From assembly GCF_030486405.1 (NCBI RefSeq), contig NZ_CP129613.1:1798001-1862000 (forward strand): a stretch of DNA of 64,000 bases, in the 5' to 3' direction. The stretch comes from Mycolicibacterium sp. HK-90. GTDB taxonomy: Bacteria; Actinomycetota; Actinomycetes; Mycobacteriales; Mycobacteriaceae. Below the pieces are notes generated by a model. That model searched no databases and was not told the origin of the DNA. It saw nothing but the letters and a program-made list of their open reading frames with translations. This document shows, one piece after another, positions 44,740 through 54,402 of the stretch. The stretch's first letter is position 1, and each line of letters begins with the position of its first letter. The position numbers and the translations under genes are program-made.

Positions 44740-45383
44740 CGCGGCTTCCCGCGGCGGCCCGGCCGGCGCAGGGTTCCGTCTGCTCCGCGCGTCCGGAGCG
44801 GCGTCACCGTGGCGGACTTCCGTTCGGCGTGATTCTCCAGCGCCTCGGCGATACCGCCACCGGTGAGCGTGGACTCCAGCGCCAGATCCGGATTGCGGCC
44901 GAACTCGTCGGGGAACACCCAGCGGCGGAACGCCCAGAACCGGAACGCCATCTGCAGCAGGTTGCCGAGGATGTAGGCCGAGATGAAGTCGGCGATATTC
45001 TCCACCGTCAGCGACACCTCGGGGACCCGGAGGCCCAGCACATAGCTGGAGAAGTACAGCGGCAGCATCGACAGCAGCACGCCCACGCCGCTGAACGCGA
45101 AGAACAGCAATGCCTCGTGGTGGCGCTCGCGGCCGCCGCGGTTCTGGAAGCTCCATTCCCGGTTCAGGATGTAGGAGGCGATGACCGCGACGATGCCGGC
45201 GATGATCTTGGCGGTGACCGGCTTGGGCTCCAGCACCGTGAGCTTGAGCGTGTAGAAGATCGCCGAATCGATGACAAACGTCGTCGCGCCGACGATCGCG
45301 AACTTGATCAGTTCGTGATGCTGCTCGGCGTAGGGACGGACGAATCGCGGCAGGCGCGCGATGGTCGCATCGGCGAAGGACAC
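44694..45383 (-). CDS. GtrA family membrane protein
   Basis: 229 residues with four membrane helices in the GtrA pattern: FAIVGATTFVIDSAIFYTL, AGIVAVIASYILNREWSFQN, the third after LLFFAFSGVG, and a fourth with ISAYILGNLLQMAFRFWAFR. GtrA proteins help flip or transfer polyprenyl-linked sugars; in mycobacteria relevance to arabinogalactan is suspected. The basic C-terminal tail is disordered. Equivalent of Rv3277. Confidence 0.88.
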   Translation of the reverse strand: MSFADATIARLPRFVRPYAEQHHELIKFAIVGATTFVIDSAIFYTLKLTVLEPKPVTAKIIAGIVAVIASYILNREWSFQNRGGRERHHEALLFFAFSGVGVLLSMLPLYFSSYVLGLRVPEVSLTVENIADFISAYILGNLLQMAFRFWAFRRWVFPDEFGRNPDLALESTLTGGGIAEALENHAERKSATVTPLRTRGADGTLRRPGRRGKPRQLGDSSDPRVSKTS

Positions 45384-45505
45384 AGCTAGGCAGTGTACGG
45401 AAATGCGCCCTTCGATGCCGCATCGCTGGGAAGCCGGGCCTTAACCGCAGGTCAATGCACCGGTCATGGAGATGACAAGAATCGGCGCATGACACCATAG
45501 AGCGC

Positions 45506-46705
45506 GTGCCGACAACTCCCAAGAACCCGCCTGTGGTGGCAATGATCGGCGGCGGCCAGCTCGCGAGGATGACCCACCAGGCCGCGATCGCCCTCGGGCA
45601 GACACTGCGGGTCCTGGCCGCCGGGCCGGACGAGTCCGCCGCGCAGGTCACTCCCGACGTCGTCATCGGCTCCCACACCGACCTCGACGCCCTGCGCCGG
45701 GCCGCCACCGGTGCGTCGGTGTTGACGTTCGACCACGAGCACGTGCCCACCGAACACCTCGATCGGCTCGTGGCCGAGGGGGTCACGGTCAGCCCGCCGC
45801 CGCAGGCCCTGGTGCACGCCCAGGACAAGCTGCTGATGCGCCGCAAGCTGCAGAGCCTCGGCGCCCCGGTGCCGCGGTTCGCCGAGATCACCTCCGTCGA
45901 GGATGTCGAGGCGTTCGTGCGGCAGATCGACGGCCCGGTGGTGATCAAGACCGTGCGCGGCGGCTACGACGGCAAGGGTGTGGTGATGGCCGACGACCTG
46001 GCCACCGCCCGCGGCGTCGTGGCCGGTTATCTGGCCGACGGGGTGGCCGTGCTGGCCGAGGAGCGCGTCGCGATGCGCCGGGAGCTTGCCGCGCTGGTGG
46101 CCCGTTCTCCGTTCGGACAGGGCGCGGCCTGGCCGGTGGTGGAAACCGTGCAGCGGGACGGCATCTGTGTCGAGGTGTACGCCCCGGCACCCGGGTTGTC
46201 CGACGAACTCGGTTCGGCCGCACAGGAACTCGGCCTGCGGGTGGCCGATGAGCTGGGCGTGGTCGGGGTGCTGGCCGTTGAGCTGTTCGAGACCGTCGAC
46301 GGCGGCCTGCTGGTCAACGAGCTGGCCATGCGCCCGCACAACTCCGGGCACTGGACCATGGACGGCGCGGTGACCAGCCAGTTCGAGCAGCACCTGCGTG
46401 CGGTACTGGACTACCCGCTCGGCGACACCTCGGCGATTGCGGCTGCTGCCGTGATGGCCAATGTGCTCGGGGCGCCGGAGACGCCGACGATGTCGATGGA
46501 CGAGCGGCTGCACCATCTGTTCGCGCGGATCCCCGACGCGAAAGTGCACCTGTACGGCAAGGGGGAGCGGCCCGGGCGCAAACTCGGGCACGTCAACATC
46601 ATCGGCACGGATATGGATGAGCTGCGCGAGCGAGCGGTGCGGGCGGCGCACTGGTTGTCACATGGTGAGTGGACCGATGGATGGGATGAACATGCCGGGA
46701 AGTAG
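45506..46705 (+). CDS. purK: N5-carboxyaminoimidazole ribonucleotide synthase PurK
   Basis: 399-residue ATP-grasp enzyme that carboxylates aminoimidazole ribonucleotide with ATP and bicarbonate in purine synthesis. [18 protein letters not shown] at the N-terminus; [18 protein letters not shown] (about residues 145-162) binds [18 protein letters not shown] near the metal site. Start is a GTG at 45506. Overlaps purE by 14 bp. Confidence 0.95.
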   Translation: MPTTPKNPPVVAMIGGGQLARMTHQAAIALGQTLRVLAAGPDESAAQVTPDVVIGSHTDLDALRRAATGASVLTFDHEHVPTEHLDRLVAEGVTVSPPPQALVHAQDKLLMRRKLQSLGAPVPRFAEITSVEDVEAFVRQIDGPVVIKTVRGGYDGKGVVMADDLATARGVVAGYLADGVAVLAEERVAMRRELAALVARSPFGQGAAWPVVETVQRDGICVEVYAPAPGLSDELGSAAQELGLRVADELGVVGVLAVELFETVDGGLLVNELAMRPHNSGHWTMDGAVTSQFEQHLRAVLDYPLGDTSAIAAAAVMANVLGAPETPTMSMDERLHHLFARIPDAKVHLYGKGERPGRKLGHVNIIGTDMDELRERAVRAAHWLSHGEWTDGWDEHAGK

Positions 46706-47207
46706 TGGTGCACGCGTCGGGCTGATCATGGGCAGCGACAGCGACTGGTCGGTGATGTCCGACGCGGCCGATGCGCTCGCCGAGTTCGAGGTGCCGTTCG
46801 AGGTCGGTGTGGTCTCGGCGCACCGCACCCCGCAGCGCATGCTCGACTACGCCAAGACAGCCGCGGACCGCGGCGTCGAGGTGATCATCGCCGGGGCGGG
46901 AGGAGCCGCGCACCTGCCCGGCATGGTGGCGTCGGCCACACCGCTTCCGGTCATCGGGGTGCCGGTGCCACTGGCCCGGTTGGACGGCATGGATTCACTG
47001 CTGTCCATCGTGCAGATGCCGGCCGGGGTGCCGGTGGCCACGGTTTCCATTGGCGGAGCACGGAATGCGGGCCTGCTGGCCGTGCGGATCCTGGGCTCCG
47101 CCGATGCCGAGCTGCGGGCTCGGATGGTGAAGTTCCAGGCCGATCTGGAAGCCATGGTGCTGGCCAAAGACGCCGCCTTGCGTGATCGCCTGCTGGGCGA
47201 CGGCTGA
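46692..47207 (+). CDS. purE: N5-carboxyaminoimidazole ribonucleotide mutase PurE
   Basis: 171-residue mutase that converts N5-CAIR made by PurK to CAIR. Class I PurE motifs: [10 protein letters not shown] (substrate loop), [10 protein letters not shown] with the catalytic His, and [17 protein letters not shown] at 46692 is preferred from family length; in-frame ATGs at 46677 and 46686 are possible. The start lies inside the purK 3' end. Confidence 0.94.
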   Translation: MPGSSGARVGLIMGSDSDWSVMSDAADALAEFEVPFEVGVVSAHRTPQRMLDYAKTAADRGVEVIIAGAGGAAHLPGMVASATPLPVIGVPVPLARLDGMDSLLSIVQMPAGVPVATVSIGGARNAGLLAVRILGSADAELRARMVKFQADLEAMVLAKDAALRDRLLGDG

Positions 47208-47208
47208 C

Positions 47209-47865
47209 TCAATCGCCGATGAGCCCGCGAATGCGGGGTGCCAGCGATTCGATCGGTTCATCGGTCGACATCACCACCACCGCGGTGCGGCTGCCACCGC
47301 CCCGGTAGATCGGCCACGTCGCGGCCAGCGCCTCGGCGAGGTCCGACCGTGGGTTCGCCACGTCGCCGCGCAGCCATCGGCGCAGAACATGGTTGTGTGC
47401 CGCGACCACCGCGTTGGCGAACAGCTCGGCGCGCAGATCCGCCGTCCAGTCCCCGCTCTGCGCGGTTCGCAGGTGTCTGGTGAACAGTCGGACATACCGT
47501 GATACCACGGCCGTTTCGAAGTCGCGCAGGGCAGGTACGGAACGGGTGAGCCGATACCGCGTCCGGGCCCGCTCGCCCTCGGCGAGATAGTTCTCGAATA
47601 CCGAGGTTGTCGCCACCGCGACCACTTCGGCGGGGACCCCTTCGGCCGGCGCTGCCGACAATCTCTCGTCGGCGCGGCGCAGTAACGCCTCGTGGTCGGG
47701 AAAGATCATCGCCTCTTTCGATCCGAACTGACGAAACGCGGTGGTGCGTCCCACCTGAGCCCGTGCCGCGATGTCATCGACGCTGGTGGCCTCGTACCCA
47801 CGTTCTTCGAACAGGTCGAATGCCGCGCTGACCAGACGCTCACGGGTGCTTGGCAGGCCGGGCAT
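47209..47865 (-). CDS. TetR family regulator divergent from fadE25
   Basis: 218 residues from the ATG at 47865, after GGAGGGTGC. Helix-turn-helix: TSVDDIAARAQVGRTTAFRQ (about residues 27-46). The 15-bp palindrome at 47901-47915 in the divergent gap is a probable operator, making fadE25 and itself likely targets. Not present between purE and fadE25 in M. tuberculosis as far as I recall. Stop codon 1 bp after the purE stop. Confidence 0.86.
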   Translation of the reverse strand: MPGLPSTRERLVSAAFDLFEERGYEATSVDDIAARAQVGRTTAFRQFGSKEAMIFPDHEALLRRADERLSAAPAEGVPAEVVAVATTSVFENYLAEGERARTRYRLTRSVPALRDFETAVVSRYVRLFTRHLRTAQSGDWTADLRAELFANAVVAAHNHVLRRWLRGDVANPRSDLAEALAATWPIYRGGGSRTAVVVMSTDEPIESLAPRIRGLIGD

Positions 47866-47900
47866 GGGTGCACCCTCCTTGGGACTAAGTTCCGATGCTA

Positions 47901-47915
47901 TGGTACTGAGTACCA
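47901..47915. promoter_or_regulatory. Palindromic operator for the TetR regulator
   Basis: TGGTACTGAGTACCA is a perfect 7-1-7 palindrome, 36 bp before the TetR start and 86 bp before fadE25. Palindromes of this size are typical TetR sites. Confidence 0.65.
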
Positions 47916-48000
47916 AACGTAGCAGGGCGGTGTACTCGATGTGCGGTCCGGGCAACGATTGAAAAAAGAGAGCCAAGGGCTGAAAGCGAAGGAGAAGATC

Positions 48001-49170
48001 ATGGCTGGCTGGGCCGGTAACCCATCATTCGATCTGTTTCAGCTGCCGGAGGAGCACCAGGAGCTTCGGGCGGCGATTCGGGCGCTGGCGGAGAAGGAAA
48101 TCGCCCCGCACGCTGCCGACGTCGATGAGAATGCGCGCTTTCCGGAAGAAGCTCTGCAGGCCCTGAATGCCTCGGGTTTCAACGCGATCCACGTGCCGGA
48201 GGAATACGACGGCCAGGGTGCCGACTCGGTCGCGGCGTGCATCGTGATCGAGGAAGTGGCCCGCGTGGACTGCTCGGCCTCGCTGATCCCGGCGGTCAAC
48301 AAGCTGGGCACGATGGGCCTGATCCTGCGCGGCTCCGATGAGCTCAAGAAGCAGGTGCTGCCGTCGCTGGCCTCCGGTGAGGCGATGGCCTCCTACGCGC
48401 TGAGTGAGCGCGAGGCGGGCAGCGACGCCGCCGGGATGCGCACCCGCGCCAAGGCCGACGGCGACGACTGGATCCTGAACGGCACCAAGTGCTGGATCAC
48501 CAACGGCGGCAAGTCGACCTGGTACACCGTCATGGCGGTGACCGATCCGGACAAGGGCGCCAACGGCATCTCGGCGTTCATCGTGCACAAGGACGACGAA
48601 GGCTTCAGCGTCGGCCCCAAGGAGCGCAAGCTCGGTATCAAGGGCAGCCCGACCACCGAGCTGTACTTCGAGAACTGCCGGATCCCGGGCGACCGGATCA
48701 TCGGCGAGCCGGGAACCGGTTTCAAGACCGCACTGGCGACCTTGGACCACACCCGCCCGACGATCGGTGCGCAGGCCGTCGGTATCGCCCAGGGCGCGCT
48801 GGACGCCGCGATCGCCTACACCAAGGACCGCAAGCAATTCGGTACCGCCATCGCCGATTTCCAGGCCGTGCAGTTCATGCTGGCCGACATGGCGATGAAG
48901 CTGGAGGCGGCGCGACTGATGGTCTACCACGCCGCGGCACGTGCCGAGCGTGGTGAGACCAACCTCGGGTTCATCTCGGCGGCATCGAAGTGCTTCGCCT
49001 CCGATGTGGCCATGGAGGTCACCACCGACGCCGTGCAGCTGTTCGGCGGCGCCGGCTACACCGTGGACTTCCCGGTCGAGCGGATGATGCGCGATGCCAA
49101 GATCACCCAGATCTACGAGGGCACCAACCAGATTCAGCGCGTGGTGATGTCGCGGGCGCTCCTGAAGTAG
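48001..49170 (+). CDS. fadE25: Acyl-CoA dehydrogenase FadE25
   Basis: 389-residue flavoprotein that catalyses the first oxidation of beta-oxidation. ASYALSEREAGSDAAGMRT (about residues 122-140) and WITNGGKSTWYTV contact FAD and substrate; KDRKQFGTAIADFQAVQFML and the C-terminal RDAKITQIYEGTNQIQ segment follow, the Glu in YEGTN being the expected catalytic base. Upstream GAAGGAG ribosome-binding site. Position equals Rv3274c. Followed by palindrome copy C. Confidence 0.94.
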   Translation: MAGWAGNPSFDLFQLPEEHQELRAAIRALAEKEIAPHAADVDENARFPEEALQALNASGFNAIHVPEEYDGQGADSVAACIVIEEVARVDCSASLIPAVNKLGTMGLILRGSDELKKQVLPSLASGEAMASYALSEREAGSDAAGMRTRAKADGDDWILNGTKCWITNGGKSTWYTVMAVTDPDKGANGISAFIVHKDDEGFSVGPKERKLGIKGSPTTELYFENCRIPGDRIIGEPGTGFKTALATLDHTRPTIGAQAVGIAQGALDAAIAYTKDRKQFGTAIADFQAVQFMLADMAMKLEAARLMVYHAAARAERGETNLGFISAASKCFASDVAMEVTTDAVQLFGGAGYTVDFPVERMMRDAKITQIYEGTNQIQRVVMSRALLK

Positions 49171-49182
49171 CGTTTGCCCGCC

Positions 49183-49237
49183 GAGTGGCCAGTTCTGACA
49201 CGCGAATCGCGAAAAGCCGTGTTAGAACTGGCCACTC
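49183..49237. repeat. GTGGCCA-type intergenic palindrome, copy C
   Basis: GAGTGGCCAGTTCTGACACG (49183-49202) and CGTGTTAGAACTGGCCACTC (49218-49237) pair at 19 of 20 positions with a 15-base loop, between the convergent fadE25 and the AMP-binding-like gene. Best-preserved of three copies; could act as a bidirectional terminator. Confidence 0.78.
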
Positions 49238-49240
49238 GTG

Positions 49241-49945
49241 TCAGCCGCGGGTGACCTTCTCCGTCGTACGACGCCGGTCCATCGCGCCGGCGTCGGGATT
49301 GGTCACCTGCACCAGTGACGCGCCGGCGGCGAACACCGCCAGCAGATTCTCGACGAGCTCGTCCGGAGTGTCCCATGATGCGGTGGAGAGCACCCGGTCG
49401 GAACCGGTGAAACCCTGTGCGGCCGCGGAATTCTGGGCCTTCTGCATGACCTCGGCGACCGACTGTCCGGCCAGTGCCGGGCCGGGCACGCGCTCGGGCA
49501 CGATCTGGTCCCCGTGCACCCGCACCGCGGTCGCGTAGTCGGTGACCCCGATGGGCAGGTCTGCGGCCGGCTTGCCGAACGGGTCGAGCGACAACACCGC
49601 GACCTCACCGCCGGCGACGGCATCGTCGGCCTCGTCGAGCCGGTCCCGGGTGCACAGGGCCAGGTCGGCGTCCCCGTCCAGCACCACTTCACCACCGATC
49701 CACCAGATGCCGAACAACACCGCCGCGGTCTGCCAGTGCGCGGGCAGCAGCACCGCCACCCGGGTACCCGGGCCTGCGCCCAGCTCGTCACGCAACAGAT
49801 TGGCGGTCTTGGCGGCCCAGTTGGCCATCGTCACCGTTGACAACTCGATGCGCTCACCGGTGGCGTCGTCGTAATAGGTGATCCGTGGCCCGGCCGGATC
49901 CGCTGCCAACAACGGATCCAGCACCGCGGCGCTGACTGTGCTCAT
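49241..49945 (-). CDS. TIGR03089-type protein (truncated AMP-binding fold)
   Basis: 234 residues resembling the N-terminal part of acyl-adenylate ligases (WAAKTANLLRDELGAGPGTR, VAVLLPAHWQTAAVLFGIWW) but lacking the TSGTTGxPK loop and the C-terminal domain, so it is not a ligase by itself. The actinobacterial TIGR03089 family has this form; role unknown. Equivalent to Rv3268, next to the LCP gene as in M. tuberculosis. Confidence 0.85.
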   Translation of the reverse strand: MSTVSAAVLDPLLAADPAGPRITYYDDATGERIELSTVTMANWAAKTANLLRDELGAGPGTRVAVLLPAHWQTAAVLFGIWWIGGEVVLDGDADLALCTRDRLDEADDAVAGGEVAVLSLDPFGKPAADLPIGVTDYATAVRVHGDQIVPERVPGPALAGQSVAEVMQKAQNSAAAQGFTGSDRVLSTASWDTPDELVENLLAVFAAGASLVQVTNPDAGAMDRRRTTEKVTRG

Positions 49946-49970
49946 AACCTCTGGTTGTACTCGAGGGCGG

Positions 49971-51458
49971 TCAGTTCACGCACTTCGGATCGTCGGCACC
50001 CGCGGTGAGAATCGGCGAGGGTGGCGGTGGCGGGGTCTCCTCACCGGTGTCGCCGGACATGTCGCCGGCCGCGGCCGGATCCACGTCGCCCAGGGTCGGG
50101 TCCGTGCCGTCCAACCCGGACCCGGGCCCGACGTAGTCGGCGGCCAGCACCACCCGGACCGCACCGGCCGGCAGCGACGAATCCTCGTTGATTGGCAGGC
50201 CGCCGAGATCTTTCGAAACCGCCTGGGCGCCAAGGTCGTCGGCCTTGGCGGCCAGAACCTGGCTCGACGTCGGCGGGGCGCCCTGGTGGTTGCCGGTGGC
50301 GCCGGGCACGAATCCCTTGTTGCTCAGCACCTGCGACACCGCGGCGGCCAGCCCGTTGATGTCGGTGCCGTTGACCACCTCGACAGTGGTCTTGTCCGGG
50401 GAGTAGCTGAGCTGCTCGGTCTTGCCCTCGTCCTGGTCCTGCAGCAGGCCGGCCACCCATTGCTGGACCTCGTCCGGATCCACCCGGACCACGCTCTGCA
50501 TACCGTCGTCGCTCCAGCCGTCCTCACGCAGGATCGGAATCGTGGCGAACGCCACATTGCCCGCCGCGATCTTCTGCAGCTGTTCCGCGAAATCCATGAT
50601 GTTCCAGCCGTCGGAGATCACCACCGAACGCTGCACGGCATTCTGCAGGCGGCCGAGCGTGGCCGGGCTGGACAGCGTCTTGCTGGAGATCACCTCGTGG
50701 GCCAGCGACGCCATCACCGACTGCTGGCGCGTCACCCGGTCGAGGTCGCCGCGCGGAAGGTCGTGGCGTTGCCGGACGAAGCTCAACGCCTGTGGGCCGT
50801 CGAGCTTCTGCCAGCCGGCCGGAAAATCCGCGCCCGAGAGCGGCTCGAAGACGGCATCTTTGAGGCAGACGTTGACGCCGCCGAGGGCGTCGGTGATCAG
50901 CGCGAACCCCAGCAGGCCGATTTCGGCGTAATGGTCCACCGTGACGCCGGTCAGCCCGGCGACGGTCTGGATCAGCTCCTCGCGACCGGCCTCGGTGGCC
51001 TTGGGCTCCGCGGTCGCCGGATCTTCGCCTTCGACCTCGACGAGCTGCTTCATCCGTTCGAGCTTCACGTCCCCGAAGACGCCGTTGATCTTCATCTTTC
51101 CCCAGCCCGGCGCCTCGACGTACGAGTCGCGGGGGATCGAGATGGCGGTGGCCGACTTCCCGTTGTTGGGGATACGCACCAGGATGATGGTGTCGGTGTT
51201 GGTCGACACGTCGTCGCCCGCGCGCAGCGTCTCCAGTTCCTCGGCGGACAGCGGGTTGCCGTGGGCATCGGTGCGACTGTCCATACCGACCAGCAGGATG
51301 TCGATGGCGCCGTCCTCGCCGCCCTCGCCGAGCGCGGGTGAACTGATGTGATTGATGCCGGATTCGAACGAGCGGATCTGGGTCCAGGCCACCCCGGTTC
51401 CGAGTACCACGGCCGACGCTGCGGCGACAGCGACGGACCGAAGCAGGGGGATGGGCAC
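49971..51458 (-). CDS. LytR-CpsA-Psr (LCP) ligase with LytR_C domain
   Basis: 495-residue membrane-anchored phosphotransferase. One signal-anchor segment (about residues 7-24), then the LCP domain with GMDSRTDAHGN, ISIPRDSYVE and FVRQRHDLPRGDLDR, whose Arg and Asp residues bind the polyprenyl pyrophosphate. A C-terminal LytR_C domain (TTVEVVNGTDINGLAAAVSQ) and an acidic Pro-rich tail follow. In mycobacteria this protein (Rv3267, Lcp1) attaches arabinogalactan to peptidoglycan. The rhamnose genes it depends on are divergent next door. Confidence 0.92.
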   Translation of the reverse strand: MPIPLLRSVAVAAASAVVLGTGVAWTQIRSFESGINHISSPALGEGGEDGAIDILLVGMDSRTDAHGNPLSAEELETLRAGDDVSTNTDTIILVRIPNNGKSATAISIPRDSYVEAPGWGKMKINGVFGDVKLERMKQLVEVEGEDPATAEPKATEAGREELIQTVAGLTGVTVDHYAEIGLLGFALITDALGGVNVCLKDAVFEPLSGADFPAGWQKLDGPQALSFVRQRHDLPRGDLDRVTRQQSVMASLAHEVISSKTLSSPATLGRLQNAVQRSVVISDGWNIMDFAEQLQKIAAGNVAFATIPILREDGWSDDGMQSVVRVDPDEVQQWVAGLLQDQDEGKTEQLSYSPDKTTVEVVNGTDINGLAAAVSQVLSNKGFVPGATGNHQGAPPTSSQVLAAKADDLGAQAVSKDLGGLPINEDSSLPAGAVRVVLAADYVGPGSGLDGTDPTLGDVDPAAAGDMSGDTGEETPPPPPSPILTAGADDPKCVN

Positions 51459-51524
51459 CTGCCCAGGCTACTTGCGGCCCGGACGTGAGCCGGGTAACGC
51501 GGACCGGCGTGCCAGACTCGGCCC

Positions 51525-52421
51525 ATGGCGCAACGGATTGTGATCACCGGGGCCGGAGGCATGGTCGGCCGGGTATTGGCTGATCAGGCCCGTCGCGAGG
51601 GCCGTGAGACGCTGGCCCTGGGCTCCGCCGAATGTGATATCAGTGACGTCGACACGGTCCGGCAGGTCGTCGAGTCCGGCGACGTGGTGATCAACTGTGC
51701 GGCATACACGCAGGTGGACGCGGCCGAGACCGACCAGGACAGGGCGGTTGCCGTCAACGCCGCCGGTCCCGGAAACCTGGCCACGGTGTGTGCTCAGGCC
51801 GGCGCCGGACTCGTGCACATCTCCACCGACTACGTGTTCGGGGCGGACCGAGACCGTCGCACGCCGTACGAGATCGACGAGCTGACCGGGCCGGTCAACG
51901 TCTACGGCCACACCAAACTGGCCGGGGAGCGGGCCGTGCTGGCCGCCAAACCCGACGCACACGTCGTGCGTACCGCCTGGGTGTACCGCGGCGCCGACGG
52001 AACCGACTTCGTGGCGACCATGCGCCGACTGGCGGCGGGCGACGGAACCGTCGATGTGGTGGCCGACCAGATCGGGTCGCCGACCTACACCGGTGATCTG
52101 GTGGCCGCGTTGCTGCAGATCGCCGACGGTGGGGTCAGGCCAGGTGTGCTGCACGCCGCCAACGCCGGAGCGGCCAGCCGGTTCGAGCAGGCCCGGGCGA
52201 CCTTCGCCGCTGTCGGGGCGGATCCGCAGCGGGTCCGCCCGGTCGGCAGCGACCGCCATCCGCGCCCCGCGCCCCGGCCGGCCTACACGGTGCTCTCGGC
52301 GCTGCGGTCCGCCGAGGCCGGCCTGACGCCGCTGCGGGATTGGCGGGAGGCGCTGTCGGCCGCGGTGGGGAACACGGCTGGAAAAGACCACCCCTCCGGC
52401 CCGCTACCCTCTACGCCGTGA
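51525..52421 (+). CDS. rmlD: dTDP-4-dehydrorhamnose reductase RmlD
   Basis: 298-residue SDR-type enzyme giving dTDP-L-rhamnose, needed for the arabinogalactan linker. ITGAGGMVGRVLADQA (NADPH loop), ISTDYVFGAD and YGHTKLAGE (Tyr-x3-Lys). The stop overlaps the wbbL start (GTGA). Confidence 0.94.
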   Translation: MAQRIVITGAGGMVGRVLADQARREGRETLALGSAECDISDVDTVRQVVESGDVVINCAAYTQVDAAETDQDRAVAVNAAGPGNLATVCAQAGAGLVHISTDYVFGADRDRRTPYEIDELTGPVNVYGHTKLAGERAVLAAKPDAHVVRTAWVYRGADGTDFVATMRRLAAGDGTVDVVADQIGSPTYTGDLVAALLQIADGGVRPGVLHAANAGAASRFEQARATFAAVGADPQRVRPVGSDRHPRPAPRPAYTVLSALRSAEAGLTPLRDWREALSAAVGNTAGKDHPSGPLPSTP

Positions 52422-53308
52422 CTGAGGATGCGGCCCGCCCGCTCGTGGTGGTGACGGTGACGTACTCGCCGGGCCCACACCTTGACCGCTTCCTGGCGTC
52501 GCTGGCGCTGGCCACCGATCGGCCGGTGAAGGTCGTCATGGCCGACAACGGTTCGACCGACGGTGCGCCCGAGCAGGCGGAGAAGAATTACCCGAACGTG
52601 CACCTGCTGCGTACCGGCAGCAACCTGGGCTACGGCAGCGCGGTCAACCGCGGCGCCGCGCAGATATCGGATGCGGAGTGCTCGGAATTTTTTATCGTGG
52701 CCAACCCGGACGTGCAATGGGGGCCGCGTTCGATCGACCTGCTGCTCGATGCGGCCCGGCGGTGGCCGCAGGCCGGTGCGCTGGGGCCGCTGGTCCGCGA
52801 TCCCGACGGTTCGGTCTACCCGTCGGCGCGCCACCAGCCGAGCCTGATCCGCGGCGGCATGCATGCCGTCGTCGGCCCGTTCTGGAAGTCGAATCCGTGG
52901 ACCGCGGCCTACCGGCAGGACCGTCAGGAGCCCAGCGAACGCGAGGTCGGCTGGTTGTCCGGCTCATGCCTGCTGATGCGGCGGGCCGCCTTCGACGCCG
53001 TCGGCGGGTTCGACGAGCGCTACTTCATGTATATGGAAGACGTCGATCTCGGCGATCGGATCGCCCAGGCCGGCTGGCAGAACATCTACGTGCCGACGGC
53101 CGAGGTGCTTCACCACAAGGGCCACTCCACCGGGCGCGACCCGGCGCGCAACTTGGCCGCCCATCACCGCAGTACCTACACTTTCCTGGCTGATCGGTAC
53201 CCGGCGGCCTGGCAGGCACCGTTACGGTGGACGATTCGGGGCGCGCTGGCAGCACGTGCGGGCCTGGTGGTCGGCAGTTCTCGACGTAAGCAGGCGAAAG
53301 GGCGCTGA
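52418..53308 (+). CDS. wbbL: Rhamnosyltransferase WbbL
   Basis: 296-residue GT2-family glycosyltransferase adding rhamnose from dTDP-Rha to GlcNAc-PP-decaprenol, the second step of arabinogalactan linker synthesis. VVTVTYSPGPHLDRFLASLA, MADNGSTDGA and NPDVQWG form the nucleotide-sugar and metal site; YFMYMEDVDLGDRIAQAGW holds the likely base. GTG at 52418 chosen for the overlap with rmlD; the extra upstream residues are not family-like. Confidence 0.93.
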   Translation: MTEDAARPLVVVTVTYSPGPHLDRFLASLALATDRPVKVVMADNGSTDGAPEQAEKNYPNVHLLRTGSNLGYGSAVNRGAAQISDAECSEFFIVANPDVQWGPRSIDLLLDAARRWPQAGALGPLVRDPDGSVYPSARHQPSLIRGGMHAVVGPFWKSNPWTAAYRQDRQEPSEREVGWLSGSCLLMRRAAFDAVGGFDERYFMYMEDVDLGDRIAQAGWQNIYVPTAEVLHHKGHSTGRDPARNLAAHHRSTYTFLADRYPAAWQAPLRWTIRGALAARAGLVVGSSRRKQAKGR

Positions 53309-53309
53309 C

Positions 53310-54389
53310 GTGATCAATCCCGCAGAAGTGGACGCCGTCGTCCTCGTCGGTGGACGTGGCACCAGGCTCCGGCCCCTGACCCTCTCGGCGCCCAAGCCGA
53401 TGTTGCCCACGGCCGGTGTCCCGTTCCTGACCCATCTGCTGGCGCGGATCGCCGAAGCCGGCATCAAGCACGTGGTGATGGGCACCTCGTACAAGGCCGA
53501 GGTGTTCGAGGAGGCGTTCGGCGACGGCTCCGAACTCGGGCTCGAGATCGAATACGTCACCGAGACCGAGGCACTCGGCACCGGTGGTGCCATCGCCAAC
53601 GTGGCCGACAAGCTGCGTTACGAGACGGCCATGGTGTTCAACGGTGACGTGCTGTCGGCGGCCGACCTCAGCGCGCTGCTGGAGTCGCATGACGCCCACC
53701 AGGCCGACGTCACACTGCATCTGGTGCGGGTCAGTGATCCGCGGGCGTTCGGCTGTGTGCCCACCGATGCCGACGGCCGAGTGACGGCGTTCCTGGAGAA
53801 GACCCAGGATCCGCCCACCGATCAGATCAACGCGGGTTGTTATGTGTTCAACCGCAAGATCATCGACCAGATCCCGCGCGGTCGAGCTCTGTCGGTCGAA
53901 CGCGAGATCTTCCCCGAGGTGCTTTCCCGAGGGTTGAAGATGTGCGGGTACGTCGACGCCTCCTACTGGCGGGACATGGGCACGCCGGACGATTTCGTGC
54001 GTGGTTCGGCCGATCTGGTCCGTGGCATCGCACCGTCGCCGGCGCTCAACGGGCAGCGTGGTGAGTCCCTCGTCCATGAAGGCGCGGCGGTGGCCCCCGG
54101 TGCGCTGGTGATCGGCGGCACCGTGGTGGGCCGCGGCGCCGAGATCGGTGCCGGCGCACGGCTCGACGGCGCGGTGATCTTCGACGGGGTGCGGGTCGAG
54201 GCCGGTGCGGTGATCGAGCGCTCGATCATCGGCTTCGGGGCCCGCATCGGCCCGCGGGCTCTGATCCGTGACGGCGTGATCGGTGACGGCGCCGACATCG
54301 GTGCGCGCTGCGAACTGTTGCGCGGTGCCCGGGTGTGGCCCGGGGTGTCCATCCCCGACGGTGGCATCCGGTACTCGACCGACGTCTGA
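53310..54389 (+). CDS. Mannose-1-phosphate guanylyltransferase (formerly RmlA2)
   Basis: 359 residues. N-terminal nucleotidyltransferase domain (VLVGGRGTRLRPLTLSAPKP, VFNGDVLSAADL, GCYVFNRKII) makes GDP-mannose from mannose-1-phosphate and GTP; C-terminal left-handed beta helix is seen as hexapeptide repeats (VIGGTVVGRGAEIGAGARLD). Called manB, manC or rmlA2 in different annotations. GTG at 53310, 1 bp after wbbL. GDP-mannose links to pmm and manA later in the window. Confidence 0.92.
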   Translation: MINPAEVDAVVLVGGRGTRLRPLTLSAPKPMLPTAGVPFLTHLLARIAEAGIKHVVMGTSYKAEVFEEAFGDGSELGLEIEYVTETEALGTGGAIANVADKLRYETAMVFNGDVLSAADLSALLESHDAHQADVTLHLVRVSDPRAFGCVPTDADGRVTAFLEKTQDPPTDQINAGCYVFNRKIIDQIPRGRALSVEREIFPEVLSRGLKMCGYVDASYWRDMGTPDDFVRGSADLVRGIAPSPALNGQRGESLVHEGAAVAPGALVIGGTVVGRGAEIGAGARLDGAVIFDGVRVEAGAVIERSIIGFGARIGPRALIRDGVIGDGADIGARCELLRGARVWPGVSIPDGGIRYSTDV

Positions 54390-54402
54390 GCCGCCATACC
54401 CC

